A stretch of 64,000 nucleotides of DNA from Ktedonobacteraceae bacterium (GCA_035653615.1 DASRBN010000022.1:89417-153416); one strand, 5' to 3'; positions 43,193 through 51,983 are shown, counted from the first letter of the stretch. Program-made: numbers and translations. The notes: generated by a model not told the origin, from the letters alone.

Positions 43193-44677
43193 ATGAGCAT
43201 GTCGGTACCAAACAATGTGAGGCCGGTCAGGACCAATATTCCAAACAGGATGGATCGCCTGCCCTGGAGCCGGTGGCACTGGCTGGTAGTGATTGCGCTG
43301 GGCATTACCTGGATACTTGATGGGCTTGAGGTAACGATTATCGGCGCTATCGCCAGTGTGCTGAAAGACCCACAAACGGTGCATTTTACTGATGCCGAAA
43401 TAGGTTATGCTGCAACTGCCTATTTGATAGGCGCTGTGCTGGGTTCACTCTTCTTTGGGCGTCTTACTGATAAGTGGGGGCGCAAAAAGCTGTTTATGAT
43501 TACCCTGGGCGTCTACCTTATTGCGACGATTGCGACGGCTTTCTCCTTCAACATCTACTGGTTTATTATCTTCCGTTTCTTCACCGGCACCGGAATCGGC
43601 GGAGAATATTCGGCCATTAATTCAGCGATTGACGAACTGATTCCGGCTCGCGCGCGTGGCTGGACAGACCTCGCAATTAATGGTTCCTGGTGGGTTGGGA
43701 CGGCGGTTGGCGCCGGAATCACTGTAGTGTTGACGAATCCGCACCTGTTGCCGGTAGACCTTGGCTGGCGCCTGGCTTTTGCTATGGGTGCCATTCTTGG
43801 CCTTGCCATCCTGCTGGTACGCCGGCATGTACCGGAAAGCCCACGCTGGTTGATGATGCATGGGCGTTTCGATGAGGCGGACGAGGTTGTCGCTTCTATC
43901 GAGAAGGAAGTGAAGAAAGAAGATCATCTTAAAAACTTGCCGGAGCCTGAAGGTTCGATCCTGATTCGTCCGGTAGGCACGGTGAGTTTCCTGCAAATCG
44001 CTAAAACAATGTTGAAGGAATATCCCACGCGTTCACTGCTGGGTTTCTCGTTGATGGTGGGCCAGGCGTTTCTCTATAACGCGATCTTCTTCACCTATGG
44101 CCTGGTGCTGACGACCTTCTACCATATTCCTGCCAACAATGTTGGATTGTACCTGATCCCATTCGCCATAGGCAATTTCTTCGGGCCTCTCACCATCGGA
44201 CGGCTGTTTGATACGCTGGGCCGGCGGAAGATGATCAGTTTCACCTACATCTTTTCGGGTGTTCTTTTGACCATCACCGGCTGGTTATTCTTACAGGGAG
44301 TGCTGGATGCCGTGACACAGACGATCTGCTGGTCGGTGATTTTTTTCTTTGCCTCGGCAGGGGCAAGCGCGGCCTACCTGACGGTGAGCGAGGTATTCCC
44401 GCTGGAGACGCGCGCGCTGGCTATTGCGCTCTTCTACTCGATTGGCACATTAGGCGGTGCTTTTGCGCCGACGGTGTTTAGCCTGCTGATCCAGTCTGGC
44501 AAGCCGGTGAATGTCTTCTATGGTGACGTGTTTGGCGCTGCGTTAATGATTGCGGCGGGCATCATCGCGGTCTTCTTCGCGGTGAATGCAGAGCGGAGGT
44601 CGCTGGAAAGCATTGCGCGCCCGCTATCGTTTGTGGAGGAGGAAGAGCAGCAGACGGGCATGGCAAAAGCAGGATGA
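43193..44677 (+). CDS. MFS transporter, sugar/organic-acid porter type
   Basis: 494 residues with twelve predicted membrane segments. Motifs: GRLTDKWGRKKLF (the loop 2-3 MFS signature), RFFTGTGIGGEYSAINSAI, VPESPRWLMMHGRFDEADEV after TM6, and GRLFDTLGRRKMI in the second half. These place it in the sugar porter/metabolite:H+ symporter group. The substrate is unknown. The gene for a universal stress protein starts 13 bases downstream, suggesting cotranscription. Confidence 0.9.
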   Translation: MSMSVPNNVRPVRTNIPNRMDRLPWSRWHWLVVIALGITWILDGLEVTIIGAIASVLKDPQTVHFTDAEIGYAATAYLIGAVLGSLFFGRLTDKWGRKKLFMITLGVYLIATIATAFSFNIYWFIIFRFFTGTGIGGEYSAINSAIDELIPARARGWTDLAINGSWWVGTAVGAGITVVLTNPHLLPVDLGWRLAFAMGAILGLAILLVRRHVPESPRWLMMHGRFDEADEVVASIEKEVKKEDHLKNLPEPEGSILIRPVGTVSFLQIAKTMLKEYPTRSLLGFSLMVGQAFLYNAIFFTYGLVLTTFYHIPANNVGLYLIPFAIGNFFGPLTIGRLFDTLGRRKMISFTYIFSGVLLTITGWLFLQGVLDAVTQTICWSVIFFFASAGASAAYLTVSEVFPLETRALAIALFYSIGTLGGAFAPTVFSLLIQSGKPVNVFYGDVFGAALMIAAGIIAVFFAVNAERRSLESIARPLSFVEEEEQQTGMAKAG

Positions 44678-44690
44678 TCAGGAGTGCATG

Positions 44691-45206
44691 ATGTTCAGAC
44701 GAATTCTGGTACCTTTAGATGGTTCATCGCGAGCGGAGGAAGCGTTGCCGGTTGCGGAACACATGGCGCGTAGTGCCGGCGCTTCCATTCTGTTGCTGCG
44801 CGTGATTGATACCTCTCCCGAGTCCATGCCTACAGTGCCGACCAGACCGGCTCTTTTCCAGAGCGTGGGGCAGGTAGAACAGGCACAGGCAGAGAGCTAT
44901 CTTGGAGCGATTGCCACTACAGATCAATTTCATGGCATAGCTGTTCAGACCCGGGCGGAGTTCGGGCTGGTTGCTCCCACTATCCTTTCGGTGGCCGCGA
45001 CAGAGAAGGCGGATATAATCGTGTTGTGCAGCCACGGTTTTTCAGGGGTGACTCGTTGGGTGATGGGTTCCGTAGCCGAGAAGGTGGCCCGCTACTCGGA
45101 TATTCCTGTGCTGGTGCTGCGCGAAGGCGGACCCATACCGAATGAGCGACGGGCCGGTGAGACTCAACCCCTTATGAACCCGGCGCTTTTCCAGAAGAGA
45201 AGGTAG
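44691..45206 (+). CDS. Universal stress protein (UspA family)
   Basis: 171 residues. The UspA fold is shown by RRILVPLDGSSRAEEALPVA at the start, ADIIVLCSHGFSGVTRWVMG with the ATP-binding G-x2-G-x9-G-S pattern (GFSGVTRWVMGSVAE), and IPVLVLREG at the end. The start is ATG 44691, six bases after GGAG; ATG 44688 is adjacent. The ATP-binding motif suggests an ATP-binding class member. It is probably cotranscribed with the transporter upstream. Confidence 0.9.
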   Translation: MFRRILVPLDGSSRAEEALPVAEHMARSAGASILLLRVIDTSPESMPTVPTRPALFQSVGQVEQAQAESYLGAIATTDQFHGIAVQTRAEFGLVAPTILSVAATEKADIIVLCSHGFSGVTRWVMGSVAEKVARYSDIPVLVLREGGPIPNERRAGETQPLMNPALFQKRR

Positions 45207-45274
45207 CCTTTCATTCCTACCTGTAGAAAAGAGAAAATCATCCGATAGGACGGTTAATGAAGCGCTCTCGAAGC

Positions 45275-45301
45275 AGGACAGGCACCAGGCGCCGCCCCTA
45301 C
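45275..45301. repeat. Family A repeat, single arm
   Basis: GGACAGGCACCAGGCGCCGC followed by CCCTAC, a close match to one arm of the 11923-12000 palindrome. It lies in the gap before the signal peptidase gene. Confidence 0.6.
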
Positions 45302-45456
45302 TATACAGCACCAGGTAGCCGAGATATAGTATAGTAGAGATGCCGGTTGGCCTATGCTGCTAAAGGCTTGCTAAACGCTGTGCTGATCTGGTAGATTCTA
45401 TAGGTGAAATAGGCAAAGGATGTCTGAGCCTGGAGCGGGCGAAGGAAATTGATGGC

Positions 45457-46158
45457 ATGAATTCAGAGCTGGACTTTGAGAAGCGGTACCGGTTGCTGCG
45501 GGAAATTATCGAGACGGTTGTGCTGACCATTTTGATGTTTCTGGTGATCCGCTTTGCCGTGCAGAATTTCAATATAGAAGGCACCAGTATGGAGCCTACG
45601 CTGCACAATACAGAATTGATCCTGGTAGACAAGTGGACCTACCTCTTTCATCCCCCGTCGCGCGGGGATATTATCGTATTCGTGGCGCCGCCCGATCCTA
45701 CGCAGGATTACATTAAGCGCATTATCGCCATACCAGGAGACAGGATTACCATCAATGGCACTATCGTTACGGTCGATGGCGTGACACTGAAGGAGACCTA
45801 TGTGGCCTCGCAAAATCAAGGCAATCCTTATGCGTACAAGCAGATCTCGGAAACTGTGCCGGCTAATGACTATTTTGTGATGGGCGATAATCGCAGGGGA
45901 AGCTATGATTCTCGCGCCTGGGGGTTTGTGCCGCGTAAGAATATTATTGGGCGCGCGGCGTTTGTTTACTGGCCGTTGGGCGAAGATAACGATGGTTTTC
46001 TGCCAAATGCTGCCTCTGTCTTTGCCAGCGTTCACCAGCCTGGCGCGGCATCAGGTATGGAAAATGGTGGGCTGAGTGTTGCTGTCGATGGCGTGCTTGT
46101 AGCGCTGGCACCCAGCCTGTTCTTTCTCTTCCAAAAACGCAAGCAGCGAGGCCGATAA
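45457..46158 (+). CDS. lepB: Signal peptidase I
   Basis: 233 residues. An N-terminal membrane anchor (about 18-35) is followed by the catalytic Ser44 in EGTSMEPTL, the general base Lys87 in YIKRIIAIPGD, and box E GDNRRGSYDSRAWG. It cleaves signal peptides from secreted proteins on the outer face of the membrane. An extra C-terminal hydrophobic segment (VAVDGVLVALAPSLFFLF, about 205-222) ends in a basic tail, so the protein may be anchored at both ends. The start ATG is 45457; an upstream ribosome site is weak. Confidence 0.94.
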   Translation: MNSELDFEKRYRLLREIIETVVLTILMFLVIRFAVQNFNIEGTSMEPTLHNTELILVDKWTYLFHPPSRGDIIVFVAPPDPTQDYIKRIIAIPGDRITINGTIVTVDGVTLKETYVASQNQGNPYAYKQISETVPANDYFVMGDNRRGSYDSRAWGFVPRKNIIGRAAFVYWPLGEDNDGFLPNAASVFASVHQPGAASGMENGGLSVAVDGVLVALAPSLFFLFQKRKQRGR

Positions 46159-46190
46159 ATCGGCGCTGGGCGCGATCAATCGGCTCCTAC
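46149..46190. repeat. Palindromic intergenic repeat, family B
   Basis: GAGGCCGATAAATCGGC and CGATCAATCGGCTCCTAC form an imperfect palindrome like that at 5798-5839. The left arm overlaps the signal peptidase stop codon. Confidence 0.6.
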
Positions 46191-46202
46191 CCGACCCCGA
46201 GG

Positions 46203-47135
46203 TCAAAAGATGACGCCGCCAAGCATGATGTCGATTTCGTGATCTTTGAGCGTTACCGAGCTGATCGTGCGATGTATATGTGATTGCACCTCGGCCAGCT
46301 GGCTGTTCAGAATGCTTGTCAGTTCATCTGGTGACATAATCAGGCCTATTATACCCTGGATTGCCACGTTCGTTACTAGAAGATTTCCGCTGCTTACTAT
46401 CAGCTTGCCGTCAATCGAGCAAGAGAAGCCATATAGCTGAAAATCCAGGTGCAGGTTACCGGGTGTGATCGTGACATGCGCATTCTGCACGGGATCAGAA
46501 GGAGCGTGGTTCAGTACGATCAGGTTGTTGATCATCGTCTCTGTGACAGGGATAGTATTGATAGGAGGCGGTACAGGAATAATCTGATTGATGGAGTTTG
46601 ACAACTCCTGGTCAATCTGGTTTTGTGCCACAGCATGTAAGTAAGGACGCAGGCCCAGCAACCATCCCCCCGTCACTAGAGCCGCCAGGATGATGAGCGT
46701 GATCAATATCTTTGGCAGGCAGCCAATGCGACGGCGAGGTTTTGAAGGTGGAGAAGCAGGTTGTCCTTCCGAACTCCTTCTTGTACCGGCAGGTGGCGGA
46801 ATGACCACTGGTGATTGGGAAGATTGCGATACTGCCTGAGTTGGTTGCACCCATTGCGAGGCTGGGGGCGATACTGCCTGGGTCGGTTGCAGCCACTGCG
46901 GACCAGAAGGCGATGCTGGCCCGGTGGGTGATCCCCATTGTGGGGGAGATGACACTGCTGGCTGCGACTCAGGTCTGGGCGCCGGTATAGTTGGAGAACT
47001 ATTGATGACCGGCGTATTGAATGGCGGCGTGTTACTTGCTCTATTATCGGGCGCAGCAGGGACGGCAAGGCCACACACACGGCAGAAACGTGCATCTGGT
47101 GGCAGTAGCGTCTTACAGCGTTCGCAATTCATCAT
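46203..47135 (-). CDS. Zinc-ribbon, single-pass membrane protein
   Basis: 310 residues (ATG 47135 or the adjacent ATG 47132). The N-terminus is a zinc ribbon (CERCKTLLPPDARFCRVCG), followed by ~110 residues rich in Pro, Ser and Gln with repeated WVQPTQAVS-like units, then a transmembrane helix (ILITLIILAALVTGGWLLG). The ~150-residue extracellular domain contains LHAVAQNQIDQEL and ITPGNLHLDFQLYGF, a pattern reminiscent of lipid-binding DUF2993-like domains; this is a weak impression only. Its layout parallels the protein at 4993-5754. Function unknown. Confidence 0.72.
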   Translation of the reverse strand: MMNCERCKTLLPPDARFCRVCGLAVPAAPDNRASNTPPFNTPVINSSPTIPAPRPESQPAVSSPPQWGSPTGPASPSGPQWLQPTQAVSPPASQWVQPTQAVSQSSQSPVVIPPPAGTRRSSEGQPASPPSKPRRRIGCLPKILITLIILAALVTGGWLLGLRPYLHAVAQNQIDQELSNSINQIIPVPPPINTIPVTETMINNLIVLNHAPSDPVQNAHVTITPGNLHLDFQLYGFSCSIDGKLIVSSGNLLVTNVAIQGIIGLIMSPDELTSILNSQLAEVQSHIHRTISSVTLKDHEIDIMLGGVIF

Positions 47136-47482
47136 TATTCTATTCCATCCATCTTTTAGCTAATGATGGGCCATCCCTAAACCCTCACAAGTATATACCA
47201 GTTTTCGGTGTACGTATAGGTCTAATTTCACATTGGACGCTCATAAGAACCTTTTCCCCTGCTTTCCCATCATGGCTCTGGAAATTTTGCCGGATCAGAC
47301 AATCATTTGCGATAATCATTCTACCATCCTGCTGAAAGGTGCGCCTATAATTAACACTAGACAGCTCTCCATCCTTTGGCGGATGTAGGGGCCGATTGAT
47401 CGGCCTCCCAAGGATACAGCTATGAACAGGAATGAGACGAGCAGGTAGACAACATGAAGAAATAAACAGGAGGAAATAGCAT
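47136..47482. other. Divergent intergenic region with a family B repeat arm
   Basis: A 347-base gap. A family B arm (GTAGGGGCCGATTGATCGG) lies at 47385-47410. The ribosome site GGAGG for the cupin gene is at the end. No other gene or clear promoter is seen. Confidence 0.5.
47385..47410. repeat. Family B repeat, compact copy
   Basis: GTAGGGGCCGATTGATCGGC followed by CTCC is a short self-complementary copy of the family B element. Confidence 0.5.
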
Positions 47483-47878
47483 ATGGATATCAAAAGAAGT
47501 GGCTCGCAACCTTCCGGCAAGGGGCCGTCCGAGTACTTTACCGGCGTTGTCCGTATTGACCCGCTGTTCCAGGCGCCCGATCCCGCGCGTGTGGCCGGCT
47601 CCAGCGTCACTTTCGAACCCGGCGCTCGAACGGCCTGGCACACTCACCCACTGGGCCAGACCCTGATCGTGACGGCGGGCAGTGGCCGCGCCCAACGCTG
47701 GGGCGGCCCAATCGAGGAAATTCATCCGGGAGACGTGATCTGGTTCGAGCCGGGGGAGAAGCATTGGCACGGAGCCGCGCCAACCACAGCTATGACGCAC
47801 ATCGCCATTCAGGAACGGCTCGACGGCAGGGCCGTTGACTGGTTGGAACATGTCAGCGACGAACAATACCAGGGCTGA
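47483..47878 (+). CDS. Small cupin-domain protein
   Basis: A 131-residue single cupin. The metal-binding motif 1 is visible in [13 protein letters not shown] (two His and a Gln) and motif 2 in [17 protein letters not shown] (His residues), so a divalent metal is likely bound. The sequence resembles the small cupins that include bacterial manganese-dependent hydroxynitrile lyases and carboxymuconolactone-linked cupins, but these activities cannot be told apart here. GGAGG lies eight bases before the ATG. It appears somewhat more GC-rich than its neighbours by eye, which may hint at transfer. Confidence 0.85.
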   Translation: MDIKRSGSQPSGKGPSEYFTGVVRIDPLFQAPDPARVAGSSVTFEPGARTAWHTHPLGQTLIVTAGSGRAQRWGGPIEEIHPGDVIWFEPGEKHWHGAAPTTAMTHIAIQERLDGRAVDWLEHVSDEQYQG

Positions 47879-47926
47879 TTGTGGAAAACGTCCCTGCAAA
47901 AGGACGCGGCTCAATGGAATAACGGC

Positions 47927-48361
47927 TCATTTTTCGCGCTGTAAGATTTCGTTCATAGAATGAATGATGCGGGTTCGCATTTCCGGGTCGCTGCCAAGCA
48001 CCTGCGCTACCTGATCGATCATGGCCTGTTCTTTTTCCGCCGGTAGACTGTACCCGTATTTTTGATGAACGGCGACGGCTGCGGCGGAGCGAATCTTGTC
48101 CTCATCGCTCATTGGCGAAGCCGTTTGCCGGTCTGCCGAACGTTTCGTTGTTGTTCCAGCAGGGGAATCGCCTTGAAGGGGAGTAACACCATCCGCGGCA
48201 AAAGGAACATCGGTATCTATCAGGTGCGCGGAATTAGGGGTGGCGCGGTCGATATGCACCAGAACACTCTGGTTTTCCTCGTCGAGCCGGGTAATGGTTC
48301 CTTCAAGGTAAATAACTTCAGGTGCCCCCCAGAAGACACGCTCTCCAAGATGAAGGATCAT
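47927..48361 (-). CDS. Hypothetical protein with a small barrel-like N-terminus
   Basis: 144 residues from ATG 48361, which has TTGGAG upstream; an in-frame ATG at 48382 lacks a ribosome site. The first ~50 residues (LGERVFWGAPEVIYLEGTIT and VLVHIDRA) look like a small beta-barrel. A polar linker (residues 65-90) follows, then a helical end (DEDKIRSAAAVAVHQKYGYS ... MNEILQREK). No family is recognised. Codon use and the ribosome site support a gene. Confidence 0.6.
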   Translation of the reverse strand: MILHLGERVFWGAPEVIYLEGTITRLDEENQSVLVHIDRATPNSAHLIDTDVPFAADGVTPLQGDSPAGTTTKRSADRQTASPMSDEDKIRSAAAVAVHQKYGYSLPAEKEQAMIDQVAQVLGSDPEMRTRIIHSMNEILQREK

Positions 48362-48470
48362 GATGAGTTGCTCCAAATCCATTTCAGTTCGTTTGTATTT
48401 TCAATGCACATTATTGTATACGAAAAAGGGCAAGAGAGGTTCCAGTGGTGATTCCCCAGAAGGTGGGCAG

Positions 48471-48572
48471 AGATGCTTCCCTGTTCGCTCTGCCCAGGGC
48501 TTCGGCATCTTTGCCCAGCATGACATGCATGGGCCATGCATGTCATGCTGAGTGCAGCGAAGCATCTCGCGT
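48471..48572. repeat. Imperfect palindromic repeat, family C
   Basis: AGATGCTT (48471-48478) pairs with AAGCATCT (48560-48567), and CAGCATGACATGCAT pairs with ATGCATGTCATGCTG around GGGCC. The right arm CATGCTGAGTGCAGCGAAGC resembles the 32405-32479 element. Confidence 0.65.
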
Positions 48573-48701
48573 CACCCTGATGTGGGAATACAGCAAGGCT
48601 GGCGATGGTTATCTATAATAGAAGTTTTCTGATTTGCTCCTGATTTCCCGTCCCAAAGGCAGAGTTCTCCTTTCAATCTCTTTTCTTGCAGTATCCTGTT
48701 G

Positions 48702-48710
48702 TGGTATTAT
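48702..48710 (+). promoter_or_regulatory. Extended -10 promoter element upstream of mutS2
   Basis: TGG directly followed by TATTAT. No good -35 is present, as is common with extended -10 promoters. Expected start near 48717. Confidence 0.4.
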
Positions 48711-48798
48711 CCTGTGGGGAATGAAAGGATCGGCGCGCATTTGAGACCGTGTAGTGGCAACAATGAAGTTTGCCGGAGAAGGACATATTCATACCGTT

Positions 48799-51252
48799 AT
48801 GCACGAGAAAAGTATACTCACGCTGGAGTATCCCAAAATTTTAGAGAAGGTGGCCAGGGAAGCAGCGTTCTCGGCCAGCAAAGCGCTGGTGATGGAGCTA
48901 CAACCCTCTCCAAACGTGGACGAGGTGCGGCGTCGCCTCGCCTATACAACTGAAGCCTCTCGCCTGATCGAGTTGCGCAGCGATGCAGGTATACAGGGTG
49001 CGCGAGATATCCGCGCTCATCTTGCTCGTGCCGCCCGTGAGGGAGTTCTGAGTCCATCCGATCTGCTCGAAGTGCTGGCAACGACGCACAGCGCAATTCA
49101 TGTATCTAAGTTGCTGGAAAAGCTACCGGCTGAAGAGTTTCCTTTACTGAGCAAGTTAGGCGCGGATATTCCACAACGGCCGCATATCGCTCGCCGCATC
49201 GAAGAAACCATCAGCGAAGAGGGAGAAGTGCTGGATACAGCAAGCCCAACGTTGCGCAAGTTGCGTTTCGATATTCGTGGCGCCAATCAGCGCCTGCAGG
49301 ATCGCTTGCGCTCGCTGGTGGGCCAATTCAGCAATGTGCTGCAAGAGCCTATTGTCACCATACGCAATGACCGCTATGTTATTCCAGTCAAGGCTGAGAG
49401 TCGCGGGCAGGTGCGTGGTATTGTTCATGACCAGTCTTCCAGCGGCGCGACCGTCTTTATCGAGCCGATGGTGGTAGTGGAATTGAACAACAAACTACGC
49501 CAGCTCCAGATAGAGGAACAGCAGGAGATCGAACGCATCTTACGCGCCCTCTCGCTTGAAATCGGCCACGAGGCGGATGCGCTGAAGCTGGCAGTTGAAT
49601 TGCTGGCCGAGTTCGATTTTCACCTGGCGAAGGCGCGCTATGGACGTTTGATGCGCTGTAGCGAGCCGCTCATCAACGATGTTGGGCGCGTCGAGCTGCG
49701 CAATGCGCGCCATCCATTGTTGATGGGCAAGGTTGTTCCGATTGATTTCCACGTGGGGCGCGAATTCTTCATGGTGGTGATTACCGGCCCCAATACCGGT
49801 GGTAAAACCGTGGCATTGAAGACGGCAGGTCTCTTGACGCTGATGGCGCAGGCGGGACTGCATATCCCCGCCGATGAACATTCCGAAATAGCCGTTTTTG
49901 AGCAGGTGTTTGCCGATATCGGCGATGAACAGAGCATCGAACAGAGCCTGAGTACATTTTCCTCGCATCTGAGCCGTATTATCGAGATTCTGCGCCATAT
50001 CGAAGAAGAGGTGAAGCGCGAAACGCCCGATATCCGGGGAAAGCTGTCTGAAACACTGGTGGGAAAGCCTGAGAGCCGCCGCTTGAGAGCGCTGGTACTG
50101 CTGGATGAGCTGGGCGCCGGTACCGATCCAAGCGAAGGCTCGGCATTGGCTCGCGCTATTCTCACCTTCTTGCTCGAACGTCATGTGACGACCATCGCAA
50201 CCACCCACTACTCGGAGCTAAAAGCTTTTGCGCACGAGCAGGCCGGTGTAACCAATGCCTCGGTCGAGTTCGATGTGGAAACGCTTTCGCCGACCTATAG
50301 GCTGAGTATCGGCTTGCCCGGACGTAGCAATGCGCTGGCAATCGCGAGTCGCCTGGGATTGGACGAGCGCATCATTGAGAAGGCGCGTGAGTTCCTGGGC
50401 AGCGCGGGCGTGCGGATGGAGAATCTTCTGGAAGGTCTGCAGGCCGAGCGCAAAGCGCTTGAAGATGAGCGGTTCCATTTAAATATGGAGCGGGTAGAGG
50501 CAGAGTACCAGCGCAAGCAGCTTGAACAGGACCGTCACAAGCTCGAGGAGCAGCGGATAAAAATCCTCAATGAGGCACGCGCGCAGGCTCAACGAGAGCT
50601 GGAAGAGGTGCAGAGGACGCTTGCGAAGATCAAGATTGAGGCGGGCCGCGGCAGCATATCGCGCGAGCGATTGAGCGAGGCACGCCAGCAGGTACGCGGT
50701 CTGGAAGAGAAATTAGCTCCTGTTCTGGTGCCGCGTCGCGCAAGCAAAAAAGCGGAGTCAGAGCCGGAGAGAATCGATGGGCCTTTGCAGATCGGCGATA
50801 CTGTGCGCGTTCTCAGCTTCGGTCAGAATGCTGAACTGCTCGGTCTTTCTCCCGACCATAGCGAGGCCGAGGTACAGATGGGTTCTTTGCGGTTCCGGGT
50901 GAGTGTGGACAATATCGAGCGTATCAGCAAGCGCCAGGCGTCCGCTGAGGGGTATATGAAGACAGAACCATCCGTGGTTGTGCCTCGTTACGAGGATCGT
51001 CCAGAAGTTGCCACGCAGCTCGATATGCGTGGCTGGCGTGTCGAGCAGGCTCTGGAGGAACTGGACTCGTACCTGAATGATGCCGTTATGTCGGGCATCT
51101 CGTCCGTGCGCATCGTGCATGGCAAGGGTACAGGTGCCTTGCGCTCAGCCGTGCGCGAGCAACTGGCACATCATCCACTGGTGAAGTCTTACACGTCCGC
51201 CCCCGCCCAGGAGGGCGGCGACGGCGTGACGCTGGTGAAGCTGAGCGCTTAA
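48799..51252 (+). CDS. mutS2: MutS2 family ATPase/endonuclease
   Basis: 817 residues from ATG 48799, where homology begins (MHEKSILTLEYPKILEKV); GTG 48754 would add 15 residues and the ribosome site does not decide. The MutS core/clamp is followed by Walker A TGPNTGGKT (Lys336), the conserved DELGAGTDPSEGSAL and THYSEL. A long coiled coil (about 540-640) leads to a C-terminal Smr endonuclease domain with LDMRGWRVEQAL and HGKGTGALR. MutS2 suppresses homologous recombination and, in Bacillus, also acts on collided ribosomes. No mutL or classical mutS is adjacent. Confidence 0.93.
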   Translation: MHEKSILTLEYPKILEKVAREAAFSASKALVMELQPSPNVDEVRRRLAYTTEASRLIELRSDAGIQGARDIRAHLARAAREGVLSPSDLLEVLATTHSAIHVSKLLEKLPAEEFPLLSKLGADIPQRPHIARRIEETISEEGEVLDTASPTLRKLRFDIRGANQRLQDRLRSLVGQFSNVLQEPIVTIRNDRYVIPVKAESRGQVRGIVHDQSSSGATVFIEPMVVVELNNKLRQLQIEEQQEIERILRALSLEIGHEADALKLAVELLAEFDFHLAKARYGRLMRCSEPLINDVGRVELRNARHPLLMGKVVPIDFHVGREFFMVVITGPNTGGKTVALKTAGLLTLMAQAGLHIPADEHSEIAVFEQVFADIGDEQSIEQSLSTFSSHLSRIIEILRHIEEEVKRETPDIRGKLSETLVGKPESRRLRALVLLDELGAGTDPSEGSALARAILTFLLERHVTTIATTHYSELKAFAHEQAGVTNASVEFDVETLSPTYRLSIGLPGRSNALAIASRLGLDERIIEKAREFLGSAGVRMENLLEGLQAERKALEDERFHLNMERVEAEYQRKQLEQDRHKLEEQRIKILNEARAQAQRELEEVQRTLAKIKIEAGRGSISRERLSEARQQVRGLEEKLAPVLVPRRASKKAESEPERIDGPLQIGDTVRVLSFGQNAELLGLSPDHSEAEVQMGSLRFRVSVDNIERISKRQASAEGYMKTEPSVVVPRYEDRPEVATQLDMRGWRVEQALEELDSYLNDAVMSGISSVRIVHGKGTGALRSAVREQLAHHPLVKSYTSAPAQEGGDGVTLVKLSA

Positions 51253-51286
51253 GTGTTTCAATGCTATACGGATTCAGATCAAGGGT

Positions 51287-51342
51287 ATGAGTAACAAGAG
51301 GCGAGGTCAGCCAGGCAGCTGACCTCGCCTCTTGTTACTCAT
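51287..51342. terminator. Terminator hairpin after mutS2
   Basis: A ~24-bp perfect stem (left arm ATGAGTAACAAGAGGCGAGG) with an 8-base loop lies 35 bases after the mutS2 stop. A weak T-rich stretch follows. Confidence 0.7.
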
Positions 51343-51455
51343 TTAGCACCTGGCTTATCCACTTCCTCAAATTCATTCGTTATATTAGTGCAGAGCCGGC
51401 AAATTGGCCTGGCCTATTTAGTTGAAGAATCAATACAAAAGGGAGAAACGCATCT

Positions 51456-51983
51456 ATGGCATTTTTCAACAACCCTAGTGTGCTTAGAGCGGAGCAAGGG
51501 ACTAAGAAGACCTTGAGCGGCTTCAGAGCCTTTATTTTGCGCGGCAATGTAGTAGACTTAGCCGTCGGCATCATGATAGGCGCCGCTTTCACCGGCGTCG
51601 TCAACGCGCTGGTCACAGATATCATCACCCCTGTTATTCCCGCCGGCACCACCAGCCTTGGAGCCTTCCAGACGCCAGTTCCTTATACGCATAAACCCAT
51701 CATGTGGGGCGTTTTCATCGAGGCCGTTATTAGCTTCCTGATCCTGGCATTTGTTATCTATTTCTTCATCGTCCTGCCGGTTAATGCCATGGTAGCCCGC
51801 TACAAGCCAAAGGAAAATGAGGTTGCCCCAAACACAAAGGATTGCCCGTACTGCTACAGCAGCGTCAACGTTATGGCGACCCGCTGCGCCTATTGTACGT
51901 CGCCCCTGCCACCACCTCAAGCGCCTCAACCACCCCAACCACCCCAGCAGCCGCAGCCTGCGCCAATGCCACAGCGAGGTTAG
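51456..51983 (+). CDS. mscL: MscL mechanosensitive channel with C-terminal zinc ribbon
   Basis: 175 residues. The first ~115 are MscL: the N-terminal amphipathic helix, FRAFILRGNVVDLAVGIMIG (TM1 signature), a short periplasmic loop, TM2 (IEAVISFLILAFVIYFFIV) and the basic cytoplasmic linker. The usual cytoplasmic helix bundle is replaced by a zinc ribbon (Cys130, Cys133, Cys144, Cys147) and a Pro/Gln-rich tail. MscL opens a large pore under osmotic downshock. A zinc-bound C-terminus could change gating or recruit a partner; this is inference. Confidence 0.9.
   Translation: MAFFNNPSVLRAEQGTKKTLSGFRAFILRGNVVDLAVGIMIGAAFTGVVNALVTDIITPVIPAGTTSLGAFQTPVPYTHKPIMWGVFIEAVISFLILAFVIYFFIVLPVNAMVARYKPKENEVAPNTKDCPYCYSSVNVMATRCAYCTSPLPPPQAPQPPQPPQQPQPAPMPQRG

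Larger units (their letters stand above)
48362..48798. other. Intergenic region upstream of mutS2
   Basis: A 437-base gap. It contains a family C repeat (48471-48572) and an extended -10 promoter element (48702-48710). An in-frame GTG at 48754 could be a longer mutS2 start. Confidence 0.5.
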
